This document shows positions 53,326-61,898 of a stretch of DNA of 64,000 bases, one piece after another; position 1 is the stretch's first letter; each line of letters starts with the position of its first letter. The DNA lies in NCBI RefSeq assembly GCF_006547045.1, contig NZ_CP041242.1, positions 2,428,001-2,492,000 on the forward strand. Direction: 5' to 3'. The notes beneath the pieces were generated by a model. It made no database searches, was not told the DNA's origin, and saw only the letters and a program-made list of their open reading frames with translations. Source of the stretch: Lysobacter alkalisoli (GTDB taxonomy: Bacteria > Pseudomonadota > Gammaproteobacteria > Xanthomonadales > Xanthomonadaceae). A program made the position numbers and the translations under genes.

Positions 53326-53697
53326 GTGAATTCATCCCCATTGATCCTGCTGGCCCTGCTGATACTGGGCGTGGCTGCAATCGCCGCATTCATATTCATG
53401 AACCGGGGCTTGCGCCGTCGCCGGGCCCTGCGCGAAATCCTGGATGCGGCCGATGCGCTGGAAGCCCGTCTGCGCGCTGCGCGCGACGAGATCGAGGCGG
53501 CGACCGGTGATCAACCGGAAGATCCGGTCCAGGACGCCATGCGCGAGATGCTGCGGCAACGCCTGTGGCTGCGCGACCACGGCGATGACGCCAGCCTCGA
53601 CCAGCTGCACGAGGTCCGCGATGGCATCGACAATGCCCGCGCCCGCATCGAGCACCAGCTGACGCGGATCGATGCGGCCCGCGCCTCCACACCCTGA
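53326..53697 (+). CDS. Small membrane-anchored coiled-coil protein, unknown function
   Basis: A 123-residue protein from GTG 53326 (VNSSPLILLALLILGV). One N-terminal membrane helix (about 4-25) is followed by a basic RGLRRRRALRE and a charged helical cytoplasmic or periplasmic part likely to form a coiled coil. The open frame extends far upstream through yceD antisense and is not real there. It lies 16 bp before maf on the same strand, so they are likely co-transcribed. I do not recognise a family. Confidence 0.7.
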   Translation: MNSSPLILLALLILGVAAIAAFIFMNRGLRRRRALREILDAADALEARLRAARDEIEAATGDQPEDPVQDAMREMLRQRLWLRDHGDDASLDQLHEVRDGIDNARARIEHQLTRIDAARASTP

Positions 53698-53713
53698 CCG
53701 GCGCAAGGACGAC

Positions 53714-54307
53714 ATGCCTTTGAACGCCGCCACCGCTCCGCTGATTCTGGCTTCGACCTCGCTTTATCGCCGCGAATTGCTGGCACGGTTGCGGCTGCCG
53801 TTCGAAACCGCACGGCCGGAAACCGATGAATCCCCCCTGTCGGGCGAATCGCCGGGGGCATTGGCCCGGCGACTGGCCGTCGCCAAGGCGCAGGCGGTCG
53901 CGGCCGTACACCCGGCAGCCTGGGTGATCGGTTCCGACCAGGTCGCCGAGCTCGACGGTCAACCGCTCGGGAAACCCGGCGGTCGCGAGGCCGCGATCGC
54001 CCAACTGTCGGCGATGTCGGGACGCGCGATGCAGTTCCATACCGGCGTCTGCCTCGTCCGCGCGGATACGGACGCGCATGTCGCCGTGGATGTCACCACT
54101 GTGCGCCTGCGCAAGCTGTCAGGCGCGGAGATCGCGCGCTATGTCGATGCCGAGCAGCCGTTCGACTGCGCCGGCAGTTTCAAGTGCGAAGGCCTCGGGA
54201 TCTGCCTGTTCGAAGCGGTCGAATCGCGTGACCCGACCGCCCTGGTCGGGCTGCCGCTGATCGAGACCGCGCGCCTGCTACGCGAAGCGGGCTACACCCT
54301 GCCCTGA
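53714..54307 (+). CDS. yceF: Maf-like nucleotide pyrophosphatase (YceF type)
   Basis: A 197-residue Maf/Ham1-fold pyrophosphatase. LILASTSLYRRELLARL near 8-24, ETDESPLSGESP, VIGSDQVAELDGQPLGKPG near 75-93, FHTGVCLV, and CAGSFKCEGLGICLFE near 155-170 with LVGLPLIE. The residues resemble E. coli YceF, which hydrolyses 7-methyl-GTP. The proximity to yceD-rpmF also matches E. coli. ATG 53714 (MPLNAATAP). Its stop codon lies inside a tandem repeat. Confidence 0.94.
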   Translation: MPLNAATAPLILASTSLYRRELLARLRLPFETARPETDESPLSGESPGALARRLAVAKAQAVAAVHPAAWVIGSDQVAELDGQPLGKPGGREAAIAQLSAMSGRAMQFHTGVCLVRADTDAHVAVDVTTVRLRKLSGAEIARYVDAEQPFDCAGSFKCEGLGICLFEAVESRDPTALVGLPLIETARLLREAGYTLP

Positions 54308-54345
54308 ATCGGCCTGCCCTGAATCGGCCTGCCCTGAGTCGGCGA
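54301..54345. repeat. Three tandem copies of a 15-bp unit over the maf stop codon
   Basis: GCCCTGAATCGGCCT occurs at 54301-54315 and 54316-54330 exactly, and at 54331-54345 with changes. The first copy supplies the maf stop (TGA 54305-54307). A hairpin GTCGGCGACC/GGTCGCCGAC (54338-54359) follows at once and may terminate transcription. Confidence 0.88.
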
Positions 54346-54389
54346 CCCGGGTCGCCGACTGAAGTGCCCGACCAGGCCGCCTGCCCGGA

Positions 54390-56222
54390 TCAGCGCCGCC
54401 CGACCTCGAGCGGCTGTTCCGGCCAGTCCTCGACACTGCCATCGCGACCGTGCAGGCGCAGGCCGATCCATCGCCGCCCCGGTGCAACGCCTTCAAGATC
54501 CAACCGGCCGCGGAACCCGACCGCGGGGTGACCCGGGTCGTTCGAGATCCGCCAGTAGCCGGCCACGCCAGGATCGTGCAGGCCGTATTCGAGCGTGCCA
54601 GCCGGTTCTCCATCGACCAGCAGTTCGACCTTGCCCAGGCCGACGCCTTCCTTGAATGCCCAGCCCGATGCCTCGACCACGCCTTCATCCGAGACGTCCA
54701 GATCGAGCCAGGCCATCGCCGGTGCCACACAGGCGCCACCTTCGTCGCCGCGCAGCCGGAACAGCAGGAAGCGCTGGCGGCCATGGTCGACATTGAGCAC
54801 GCGTGGCGGCGGCAACGGCCCAACCATCGCGCACAGGGCGTGGTAGTGCTCGAGCAGTTCGCGGTAGCGGACCTCGCTGGCACCGACCACCAGCAGCACC
54901 GGGCGGTCGCCCCAGGCCTGGCGGCCCGGGGTCTGCAGGCCCCACAGCCGCAGTTGCGGCGCACGGCCATGACGATGATTGAGCGGGTGGTCGAGCACCG
55001 GGATGTCCGGATCGCCGAGGGCGAAACCGAGTTCGGCGCCGACCTTGAAGTTGTCCGCGACCAGCAGAGTGCCGTCCGGCATCGCGTCCAACTCCGCGCG
55101 GACCGTATCGGCGAGGGTGTCCCAACCGGCGAAATTGGACGGATACCATTTCTCGGCCGCGGTCCGCGCACGCACGTCCGGCACCGACACCGTCACGTAA
55201 TAGCCCAATACCGCGACCAGGCCGAGAGCCGATGTCGCCCACAGCGCGACCCGCCAGGGCGCACGCCAACGCTCGATCAACAGCGGCAACAATGGCAACA
55301 GGGCGAGGTAGCCGGGCAATGGCCAATGGAAACTGACCCGCTCGGTGTCGGCGAAGAAGCCGAGGACGAAGAAGCCGCCCACCACCAGCAATCCGAGCAG
55401 CGCGAAATAACGCGATTGCGGCTTGCCGGCGGACAGGCCGCGCCAGCCGGCCAAGCCCATCGCGGCGAACAGCAGCGGTGTCACCATCAAGGCCTGGACC
55501 AACAGGAACAGGATGCCGTCGGTGTGAAAGGCCCACGGATGACGGTCGACCAGTTGGAAACGCAAGCCGGCCTCTGCATTGTCGAAGTTCCACGCCACCA
55601 GCGGGGTCCACGCCATCGCACCGAATGCGATCGCGGTCCACACCCGCACGTCGCGCAGCACGCGGCGGCCGTCGGGCAACAGCAACAGGGCCAGGAAGCC
55701 GACTCCGATCACGGCGATGAAGCGATAGTGGCTGAGCGCACCGATCGCGAGCCCGAACGCCAGCTCAAGCACGGTGGCAGCATCGACCTTGCGCAACAAC
55801 CTGGCCCCGGCATCCACGCACAACAGCGTCGCCACCGCCATCGCCGCATCCGGCAGCGCCAGCAGACCAAGCGAGCCCGACAACGGCAACAGCAGCGACA
55901 GCGAGCCGGCGATCCAGCCTTCGCGCACGCCGAATTCCCGTGCGGTAATGCGCACCACCAGCCATGGTACCCAGGCCGACAGCAGCAGGAACGGCAGGCG
56001 CAAGGCCAGGGTGCTGTCGCCGAACAGCGTCACGCCCAGCCGCGCCAGCCATGCGGTCAAGCCGGGCAGGTCGGAATACGCAGGCGCCAGGTGCTGGCCT
56101 TCCTGCCAGTAAAACGCCTCGTCGACGAACAGCGGCAACCGCAACGCGACCAACAGCTTGATCAGCATCACCGCGGCGAAAAGCGCCAGGAATGTCGAAC
56201 GTGCCCGACCGGCATCACGCAT
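54390..56222 (-). CDS. GT39/ArnT-like membrane glycosyltransferase
   Basis: A 610-residue polytopic protein. About ten hydrophobic helices lie in residues 10-360, starting with the first periplasmic loop motif LFVDEAFYWQEGQHLAPAYSDLPGLTAWL, whose Asp/Glu is the catalytic acidic pair of GT-C enzymes (PMT/ArnT). A periplasmic C-terminal part (about 370-610) holds a soluble domain with a sandwich-like end (VELLVDGEPAGTLEYG). Such enzymes move a sugar from a polyprenyl carrier onto lipid, glycan or protein. Acceptor and sugar are unknown. It diverges from the moxR operon. Confidence 0.85.
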   Translation of the reverse strand: MRDAGRARSTFLALFAAVMLIKLLVALRLPLFVDEAFYWQEGQHLAPAYSDLPGLTAWLARLGVTLFGDSTLALRLPFLLLSAWVPWLVVRITAREFGVREGWIAGSLSLLLPLSGSLGLLALPDAAMAVATLLCVDAGARLLRKVDAATVLELAFGLAIGALSHYRFIAVIGVGFLALLLLPDGRRVLRDVRVWTAIAFGAMAWTPLVAWNFDNAEAGLRFQLVDRHPWAFHTDGILFLLVQALMVTPLLFAAMGLAGWRGLSAGKPQSRYFALLGLLVVGGFFVLGFFADTERVSFHWPLPGYLALLPLLPLLIERWRAPWRVALWATSALGLVAVLGYYVTVSVPDVRARTAAEKWYPSNFAGWDTLADTVRAELDAMPDGTLLVADNFKVGAELGFALGDPDIPVLDHPLNHRHGRAPQLRLWGLQTPGRQAWGDRPVLLVVGASEVRYRELLEHYHALCAMVGPLPPPRVLNVDHGRQRFLLFRLRGDEGGACVAPAMAWLDLDVSDEGVVEASGWAFKEGVGLGKVELLVDGEPAGTLEYGLHDPGVAGYWRISNDPGHPAVGFRGRLDLEGVAPGRRWIGLRLHGRDGSVEDWPEQPLEVGRR

Positions 56223-56298
56223 GGGCTCTCATGACCTCGCTAAACTCGGGAAATCGCGCCGGACGCAACCGGCCAGGAACCACTCAGGGGAAAGACGA

Positions 56299-57252
56299 AT
56301 GCAGCCATCAGCCGCCCGGGCCGCCATGCTAACCGATGACCTGCGCAGCGCACTCGACCGTGCGATGAACCAGGTCAACACGCTGGTGCTCGGCAAACCG
56401 CTGGAAGTCCGGCTGGCCTTCGTCTCCCTGCTGTCGGGCGGGCACCTGTTGATCGAGGACCTGCCGGGGCTGGGCAAGACCACACTCGCGCACGCGCTGG
56501 CAGCGACGCTGGGACTGCAATTCCAGCGCGTGCAGTTCACCTCCGACCTGCTGCCGGCCGACGTGGTCGGGGTATCGGTGTTCGACCCGCAGGCGCGCCG
56601 GTTCGAGTTCCACCCCGGGCCGGTGTTCACCCAGGTGCTGCTGGCCGACGAGATCAATCGTGCGCCGCCACGCACCCAGAGCGCCCTGCTGGAAGCGATG
56701 GCCGAACACCAGGTCACCATCGACGGCACCACCCACCGGCTGCAGGAACCGTTCTTCGTCATCGCCACCCAGAATCCGCTCGATCTGTCTGGCACCTACC
56801 CGCTGCCGGATTCGCAACTCGACCGTTTCCTGTTGCGTCTGAGCCTGGGGTATCCCGACGACGGCACCGAGCGCGACCTGCTGGCCGGCACCGACCGGCG
56901 GGTGATGATCGCGCAGACGCAGCCGGCGCTCGACAGCGGCGACGTGCTCGCTGCACGCGAATCCGCCGTCGCAGTACACGCCAGCGATGCCCTGATCCAG
57001 TACGTGCAGGCCCTGCTCGCGCGCAGCCGCCGCCATCCCGGCGTGCGCGTGGGCCTGTCCCCGCGCGCCGGCCTGGCCCTGCTGCGCTCCGCCCGCGCGC
57101 ATGCGCTGCTGCTGGGGCGGCAACACGTATTGCCCGAGGACGTGCAGACACTGTTCATCCCGGTCGCTGCGCACCGGCTGGTCGCCGATGCCGACGCCGG
57201 CAGCGATGGCGCACTGGCGAAGTCGATCCTGCATGCAGTGCCGGTGGACTGA
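56299..57252 (+). CDS. MoxR-family AAA+ ATPase
   Basis: A 317-residue chaperone-like ATPase. Walker A EDLPGLGKTTLAHAL near 52-63, Walker B LLADEINRAPPRTQSALLEAM near 115, sensor-1 IATQNP near 155, and YPLPDSQLDRFLLRL. The start ATG 56299 has a good Shine-Dalgarno (AGGGGAAAGACGA). MoxR proteins help assemble metal-, vWA- or membrane-linked complexes. It heads a moxR-DUF58-transglutaminase-slp unit resembling the Pseudomonas tgpA locus. Confidence 0.93.
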   Translation: MQPSAARAAMLTDDLRSALDRAMNQVNTLVLGKPLEVRLAFVSLLSGGHLLIEDLPGLGKTTLAHALAATLGLQFQRVQFTSDLLPADVVGVSVFDPQARRFEFHPGPVFTQVLLADEINRAPPRTQSALLEAMAEHQVTIDGTTHRLQEPFFVIATQNPLDLSGTYPLPDSQLDRFLLRLSLGYPDDGTERDLLAGTDRRVMIAQTQPALDSGDVLAARESAVAVHASDALIQYVQALLARSRRHPGVRVGLSPRAGLALLRSARAHALLLGRQHVLPEDVQTLFIPVAAHRLVADADAGSDGALAKSILHAVPVD

Positions 57253-57279
57253 GGCCGTTGCCACCCGCTGACGACCCGC

Positions 57280-58245
57280 ATGTCCTCCAACGCCTTCCGC
57301 CATCTGCACGACCGGATGCTCCGCTGGGCACGTCCGCGCACGCCCGAGCCGCTGCCTGCGGTATTCGACCGGCGTCGGATCTACGTGCTGCCGACCCGCT
57401 TCGGCCTGTTCTATTCGATGTTGCTGGCGGTGATGGGCCTCGGCGCTCTGAACTACAACAACAATCCGGCCCTGCTACTGGCCCTGCTGCTGGCGGGCGC
57501 CGGCCTGGCCAGCCTGATCGCGGCCCAGTTGCAGCTGAGCCAGCTGGAGGTCGTCGCCATCGATGCCGAACCGGTTGCCGCCGGCACACCATTGAGAGCG
57601 CGGCTGCACGTGCGCGCAGCGCCGGGCCGGATTCGGCGCGGGTTGCGTGTCGACATGAGGTCGGGCAGACACGATGCCATCATCCTCAACCTGTCGGGCG
57701 ATCGCGGCGAAGCCGATGTCGAACTGGCGACCGAACATCGCGGCTGGCTCGACATTCCTCGGCTGCGAATATCGACCACGCGCCCACTCGGGCTCGCCCG
57801 GGCCTGGGCCTATGTATGGCCGCAGGCGCCGCTACTGGTCTACCCCGCCCCCGAACCGGATGGCCCGCCACTGCCCGAGGGCCGCGGTGAAGCTGCGCAA
57901 TCCCGGCTCAAGTCCAGTGGCGAGGACGTCCATCACCTGCGCGCCTGGCGGGCCGGCGATGCCCGCCGTGCGATTGCGTGGAAAGCCTCGGCCCGACGCG
58001 ATCAGTTGCTGGTGCGCGAGTACGAACAACCGCTCGGCGTCGAAGTCGTGCTCGACTGGCGGGCCACCGCCGGCCTGCCATACGAAAGCCGCATCGCCCG
58101 CCTCGCCCACTGGATCGATCTGGCCGAACGCGAGCGACGGCGCTACCGATTGGCAGCGCCCGGGCAGCCCGGTCTCGGCCCCGATCACGGCCCCCGTCAC
58201 CGCCACGCCTGCCTGCGTGCGCTTGCGCTGATGCCGCATGGATAG
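57280..58245 (+). CDS. DUF58 membrane protein
   Basis: A 321-residue protein with two close N-terminal membrane helices (about 42-60 and 64-82) and a large soluble part ending in the DUF58 signature SSGEDVHHLRAWRAGDARRAIAWKASARRDQLLVREYEQPL. DUF58 is often fused or next to vWA domains and encoded beside MoxR; its biochemical role is not known. Its stop (TAG 58243) overlaps a possible ATG (58238) of the next gene. Confidence 0.92.
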   Translation: MSSNAFRHLHDRMLRWARPRTPEPLPAVFDRRRIYVLPTRFGLFYSMLLAVMGLGALNYNNNPALLLALLLAGAGLASLIAAQLQLSQLEVVAIDAEPVAAGTPLRARLHVRAAPGRIRRGLRVDMRSGRHDAIILNLSGDRGEADVELATEHRGWLDIPRLRISTTRPLGLARAWAYVWPQAPLLVYPAPEPDGPPLPEGRGEAAQSRLKSSGEDVHHLRAWRAGDARRAIAWKASARRDQLLVREYEQPLGVEVVLDWRATAGLPYESRIARLAHWIDLAERERRRYRLAAPGQPGLGPDHGPRHRHACLRALALMPHG

Positions 58246-58293
58246 TCGCCCGCCCCGCACCCGGCCACCCCGCTGGACGCCCCGGCCCGGATC

Positions 58294-60273
58294 GTGGTGC
58301 TCGCCAGTGCCGCGCTGTGCCTGCTGCCGCTGTTGCTGCAGTTGCCGATGCGGATCGCCGTGCTGGTCGCCATGACCGCTGTGTTGATGACGACGCTGTC
58401 GTGGCGGCGACCGCTGCCGGGACTGTTGCGCCTGCTGCTGGTCCTGTCGCTGATCGTCGCGGTACTGGTGATGTCCGGTTTCAGCATCGGCCGCGATACC
58501 GGCTGCGCCCTGCTTGCGGCGATGATCGCGGCCAAGCCGGCCGAGACCCACAGGCTGCGCGACGCCCGCAGCCTGCTCGGCTTCTCCCTGTTCGCGCCAT
58601 TTGCGACCTTCCTGCTCGATCAGGGACCGCTGAGCCTGGCGTTCGGGCTGCTCGCCTCGGTCGCGGTGCTGGTCACCCTGCAACAGCTGGCCGATCTGGA
58701 AGCCGGCGATCCGGGCACCCCGGCGATCTCCTGGCGGCGACTGGCCGGAGTGGGCCGCCTGCTGCTGGTCGGCCTGCCGCTGGCGCTGGCCGCATTCTGG
58801 CTGTTCCCGCGCCTGGCCAGCCCGCTGTGGGGCGTACCCGAGCGCACCGTGGCCCGCCCGGGCCTGTCCGACAGCATGCGCCCCGGCGAGTGGATCGACC
58901 TGATGGCCGACGACACCCCCGCGCTGCGTGTGAAGTTCTTCGGCCCGACGCCACCAACCTCGCAGATGTACTGGCGCGGTCCGGTGCTGTGGGATTTCGA
59001 CGGTCGCGAATGGACCCAGCCGCGCTGGCTGCAGGGCACTCCCCCGGCTCGCGTCGAGTCCCGGGCAGCCGGCTGGGACTACGAGATCGAAATCGAACCC
59101 ACCGACAGGCAACTGCTGGTGTCGCTGGATCTACTGCGCACGGCACCCGACGGCAGCCGCCTGGCCGTCGACCACAGCCTGTTCTCGCATCGGCCATTGA
59201 CCTCTCTGACCCGCTGGCGCATGCAATCGGCACCACCGGCCCATTACGACGCCGATATCTACCGCACCCTCCGGCAACGCGCACTGTCCCTTCCCGAAGG
59301 CTACAACCCGCGCACACAAGCATTGGCCCGGCAATGGCGGGAGGAAGCCGGAGACGACGACGCGGCAATCGTCCAGCGCGCAATGGACTGGATCACGCGC
59401 GAGTTCGCCTACACCCTGAGCACGCCGCTGCCGGGTCGGCACACCGCCGATGAATTCCTGTTCGACCACAAGGAAGGCTTCTGCGAGCACTTCAGCAGCG
59501 CCTTCGTGGTCCTGATGCGCAGCGCCGGCATCCCCGCCCGCGTGGTCACCGGCTATACCGGTGGCTACTACAACCGGCTCGGCAGCTACTGGCTGGTGCG
59601 CCGCTCCGACGCCCATGCCTGGGCCGAAGTCTGGTTGCCCGGGCGCGGCTGGGTTCGCACCGACCCGACCGCGGCAGTGGCCCCCGAGCGCATCTACGAC
59701 ACCCTCGCCGACCGCGCCCCCGGCGCGGGCGGGCTGCTGGCGGCCTGGGGCAACGTCCCCCCTGGGCTCATCACTCCGGTGCTGGAGTTCACGGACTGGA
59801 TGCGGCATGGGTGGAACGACTTCGTGCTCGGCTTCGATGCCGAACGCCAGCGGCACATCCTGCGACCGTTCGGGATCGACCGCCTGCAACCGGCGCAGAT
59901 GATCGGACTGTTCGCGTTGGCAGCCGCGTTCGCGCTGCTGTGGATGGCCTGGCTCAGTCGCCGAAGCGAACGCGAGCGCGACCCGCTGCTGCGCGCCTGG
60001 CACCGCCTCGGCCGCCGCTATGCCCGTCTCGGGCTGGGTCGAGAACCCCACGAGACCGCCGGCGACTGGGTGGCCCGGATCGCCCGGATCCGCCCCGATC
60101 TCGAGCCGGCCCTGTCAGAACTCAGCCACCGTTTCACAGAATGGCGGTACGCTGGCGGGCAGATAACCGGCCAACAGGAGCAGGCCGGACTTCAGGCCCT
60201 GATCCGGACTCTGCGCCGCCACCGCCCTGCCCGCTCCAGCAATCCGGCACGTATCCCGGGAGAACGTCGATGA
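58294..60273 (+). CDS. tgpA: Periplasmic-facing transglutaminase, TgpA/DUF3488 type
   Basis: A membrane protein of about 660 residues. An N-terminal DUF3488 region has five or six helices. The transglutaminase-core domain has Cys397 in EGFCEHFSSAFVVLMRSAGIPARVVTGYTGG, His441 in DAHAWAEVW and Asp457 in RTDPTAAV (counted from GTG 58294). Another helix (about 548-565) and a DUF4129-like cytoplasmic end follow. In P. aeruginosa TgpA is essential. The likely original start is ATG 58238, overlapping the DUF58 stop: restoring one C in the four-C run 58253-58256 gives MDSRPPPHPATPLDAPARIVVL. As sequenced, GTG 58294 or 58297 is the first usable start. Confidence 0.9.
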   Translation: MVLASAALCLLPLLLQLPMRIAVLVAMTAVLMTTLSWRRPLPGLLRLLLVLSLIVAVLVMSGFSIGRDTGCALLAAMIAAKPAETHRLRDARSLLGFSLFAPFATFLLDQGPLSLAFGLLASVAVLVTLQQLADLEAGDPGTPAISWRRLAGVGRLLLVGLPLALAAFWLFPRLASPLWGVPERTVARPGLSDSMRPGEWIDLMADDTPALRVKFFGPTPPTSQMYWRGPVLWDFDGREWTQPRWLQGTPPARVESRAAGWDYEIEIEPTDRQLLVSLDLLRTAPDGSRLAVDHSLFSHRPLTSLTRWRMQSAPPAHYDADIYRTLRQRALSLPEGYNPRTQALARQWREEAGDDDAAIVQRAMDWITREFAYTLSTPLPGRHTADEFLFDHKEGFCEHFSSAFVVLMRSAGIPARVVTGYTGGYYNRLGSYWLVRRSDAHAWAEVWLPGRGWVRTDPTAAVAPERIYDTLADRAPGAGGLLAAWGNVPPGLITPVLEFTDWMRHGWNDFVLGFDAERQRHILRPFGIDRLQPAQMIGLFALAAAFALLWMAWLSRRSERERDPLLRAWHRLGRRYARLGLGREPHETAGDWVARIARIRPDLEPALSELSHRFTEWRYAGGQITGQQEQAGLQALIRTLRRHRPARSSNPARIPGERR

Positions 60274-60761
60274 AGACCCGCAGCAGACTGATCGTCACTG
60301 TCCTGGCCGCCACCCTGGCCGCAGGTTGCGCGACCCAGCCGAAACCCCTGCAGGGCGATTACAGCCCCGCCACTCCGCGAATGGCCGCCGACAGCGACAT
60401 GACCGGCGCCGCCGTGCGCTGGGGCGGCCGGGTAATCCAGGTCGAGCCGAAGGAAAACCGCACCTGTTTCGAGATGCTGGCGACCCGCCTCAACAGCAAC
60501 GCGCGCCCCTACTGGGCCAGCGACGAAACCGGTGGCCGCTTCATCGCCTGCCGCAGCGGCTTCTACGACCCGGCGGTGTTCGATACCGGCCGCGAGGTCA
60601 CCTTCATCGGCCGCATCAGCGGCTACGAGAGCCGCAAGATTGGCGGCTACAGCTACCGTTTCCCGCTGGTCGAGGCCGACGTGGTCTACCTGTGGCCGGT
60701 CCGCGAACAGGTCGATGTGATCACCTACCCGGCACCGTGGCCGTGGTGGGGGTATTGGTAA
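60270..60761 (+). CDS. slp: Slp-family outer-membrane lipoprotein
   Basis: A 163-residue lipoprotein with signal peptide and lipobox LAAGC (Cys near 20). The body has GAAVRWGGRVIQVEPKENRTCFEMLATRLNSNARP and FIGRISGYESRKIGGYSYRFPLVEADVVYLWP, the Slp family pattern. Slp is a starvation-induced outer-membrane lipoprotein in E. coli. Its ATG overlaps the transglutaminase stop (ATGA), so the two are translationally coupled. Confidence 0.92.
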   Translation: MKTRSRLIVTVLAATLAAGCATQPKPLQGDYSPATPRMAADSDMTGAAVRWGGRVIQVEPKENRTCFEMLATRLNSNARPYWASDETGGRFIACRSGFYDPAVFDTGREVTFIGRISGYESRKIGGYSYRFPLVEADVVYLWPVREQVDVITYPAPWPWWGYW

Positions 60762-60797
60762 AGGTAAGAGGTACTTCCCGAGCTGTCCCCGGAAGTT

Positions 60798-60824
60798 CCC
60801 GAAGTTTGCTGTGCAAACCTTGGG
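60798..60824. repeat. Short hairpin repeat, second copy of the 34666 element
   Basis: CCCGAAGTTTG...GCAAAC..TGGG forms a hairpin and matches 34666-34693 outside the loop. It lies in the 131-bp gap after slp and before the HAD gene. Confidence 0.55.
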
Positions 60825-60892
60825 CCCAGCCGTGCACTGTGGCACCTCCATTTGCATCAAATGGGGGGCGTAGTTCCAACCAGGGTTTGTAG

Positions 60893-61492
60893 ATGGATCT
60901 GGCGCTGTTCGACTTCGATCACACCATCACCGATCGCGACACCTTCTCGGCCTTCCTGAAAGCGAACATCCCGCCCCGGCGGTTGCGCTGGGGCGGCCTG
61001 CTGCTTGCGCCGCTGGTGTTCGGCTACTACCGCCTGAAGGTCGTACCGGCGCACGTACTGCGCGCGGCGGTGGTGCGCGTCGGCCTGTCCGGCCTGGAGC
61101 GACAGGCATTTGCCGAAGCCGCCGAGCGCTATGCCCGCGACACCCTGCCCGGCTTCGTCAGGCCGCAGGCGCTGGAGCGCATTCGCTGGCACCTGCAGCG
61201 CGGCGACACCGTGGTGGTCGTTTCGGCCTCGATCGACCTCTACCTGCGGCGCTGGTGCCGACAGCACGGCGTGGCGCTGATCTGTTCGCAGCTCGGCCAC
61301 CGCCGCGGGCGTTTCACCGGCCGCTACCGCGGCCACGATTGTTGCGGCGAACACAAGGCGCGGCGGGTGCTCAAGCGCTATCGACTGGCCGATTACGGCG
61401 CTGTCCACGCCTATGGCGACAGCGCCGAGGATCATGCCATGCTGGCCCTGGCCCACCATCGGACATACCGCTGGCAGCCGATGGCGGCCTGA
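60893..61492 (+). CDS. HAD-IB family phosphatase (SerB-like)
   Basis: A 199-residue HAD-superfamily hydrolase. Motif I DFDHTITDRDT near 7-17 (nucleophile and acid Asp), motif II VVVSAS near 107, motif III Lys in EHKARRV, and motif IV YGDSAEDHAML near 178. The cap is helical (C1). The class includes phosphoserine phosphatase and lipid or sugar phosphatases; the substrate is not readable. It converges with the HIT gene, 5 bp between stops. Confidence 0.9.
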   Translation: MDLALFDFDHTITDRDTFSAFLKANIPPRRLRWGGLLLAPLVFGYYRLKVVPAHVLRAAVVRVGLSGLERQAFAEAAERYARDTLPGFVRPQALERIRWHLQRGDTVVVVSASIDLYLRRWCRQHGVALICSQLGHRRGRFTGRYRGHDCCGEHKARRVLKRYRLADYGAVHAYGDSAEDHAMLALAHHRTYRWQPMAA

Positions 61493-61497
61493 TCGCG

Positions 61498-61845
61498 TCA
61501 GGGCGTGCCGAAGTGCCCCAGCTGCGCGCCCGCGAGCAGGTGCAGGTGGATCTGGAACACGGTCTGGCCGCCGTGATCGTTGCAGTTCATCACGATGCGG
61601 TATCCGTCCTCGGCGAAGCCCTGGGTCTTGGCGTAGTTCGCCGCGGCGACGGCAAGCCGACCGATGATTTCGGCCTGGTCGGGTTTGACGTCGTTGAGCG
61701 TCGCGATGTCGGTCTTGGGCACGAACAGCACGTGCACCGGCGCCTGCGGGGCGATGTCGCGGAACGCGATGACATGCTCGTCCTCATGGACGATGTCGGC
61801 TGGAATCTCGCGACGGATGATCTTGTGGAAGATGGTGTCGGACAT
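61498..61845 (-). CDS. HIT-family nucleotide hydrolase (HinT-like)
   Basis: A 115-residue protein. TIFHKIIRREIPADIVHEDEHVIAFRDIAPQAPVHVLFVPK and the histidine triad QIHLHLLAG near residue 103 are typical of HinT, which hydrolyses adenosine phosphoramidates. ATG 61845 is the start; the open frame upstream passes through the hairpin repeat and is not coding. Confidence 0.96.
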   Translation of the reverse strand: MSDTIFHKIIRREIPADIVHEDEHVIAFRDIAPQAPVHVLFVPKTDIATLNDVKPDQAEIIGRLAVAAANYAKTQGFAEDGYRIVMNCNDHGGQTVFQIHLHLLAGAQLGHFGTP

Positions 61846-61898
61846 GGCGGAGTTCGGGGTTCGGGACCCGATCAAGGATAGGCTGTCATCCCGAATGT

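Noticed and set aside
4471-54345. CRISPR array
   Set aside because: The tandem repeats at 4471 and 54301 have no spacers; no cas gene is present.
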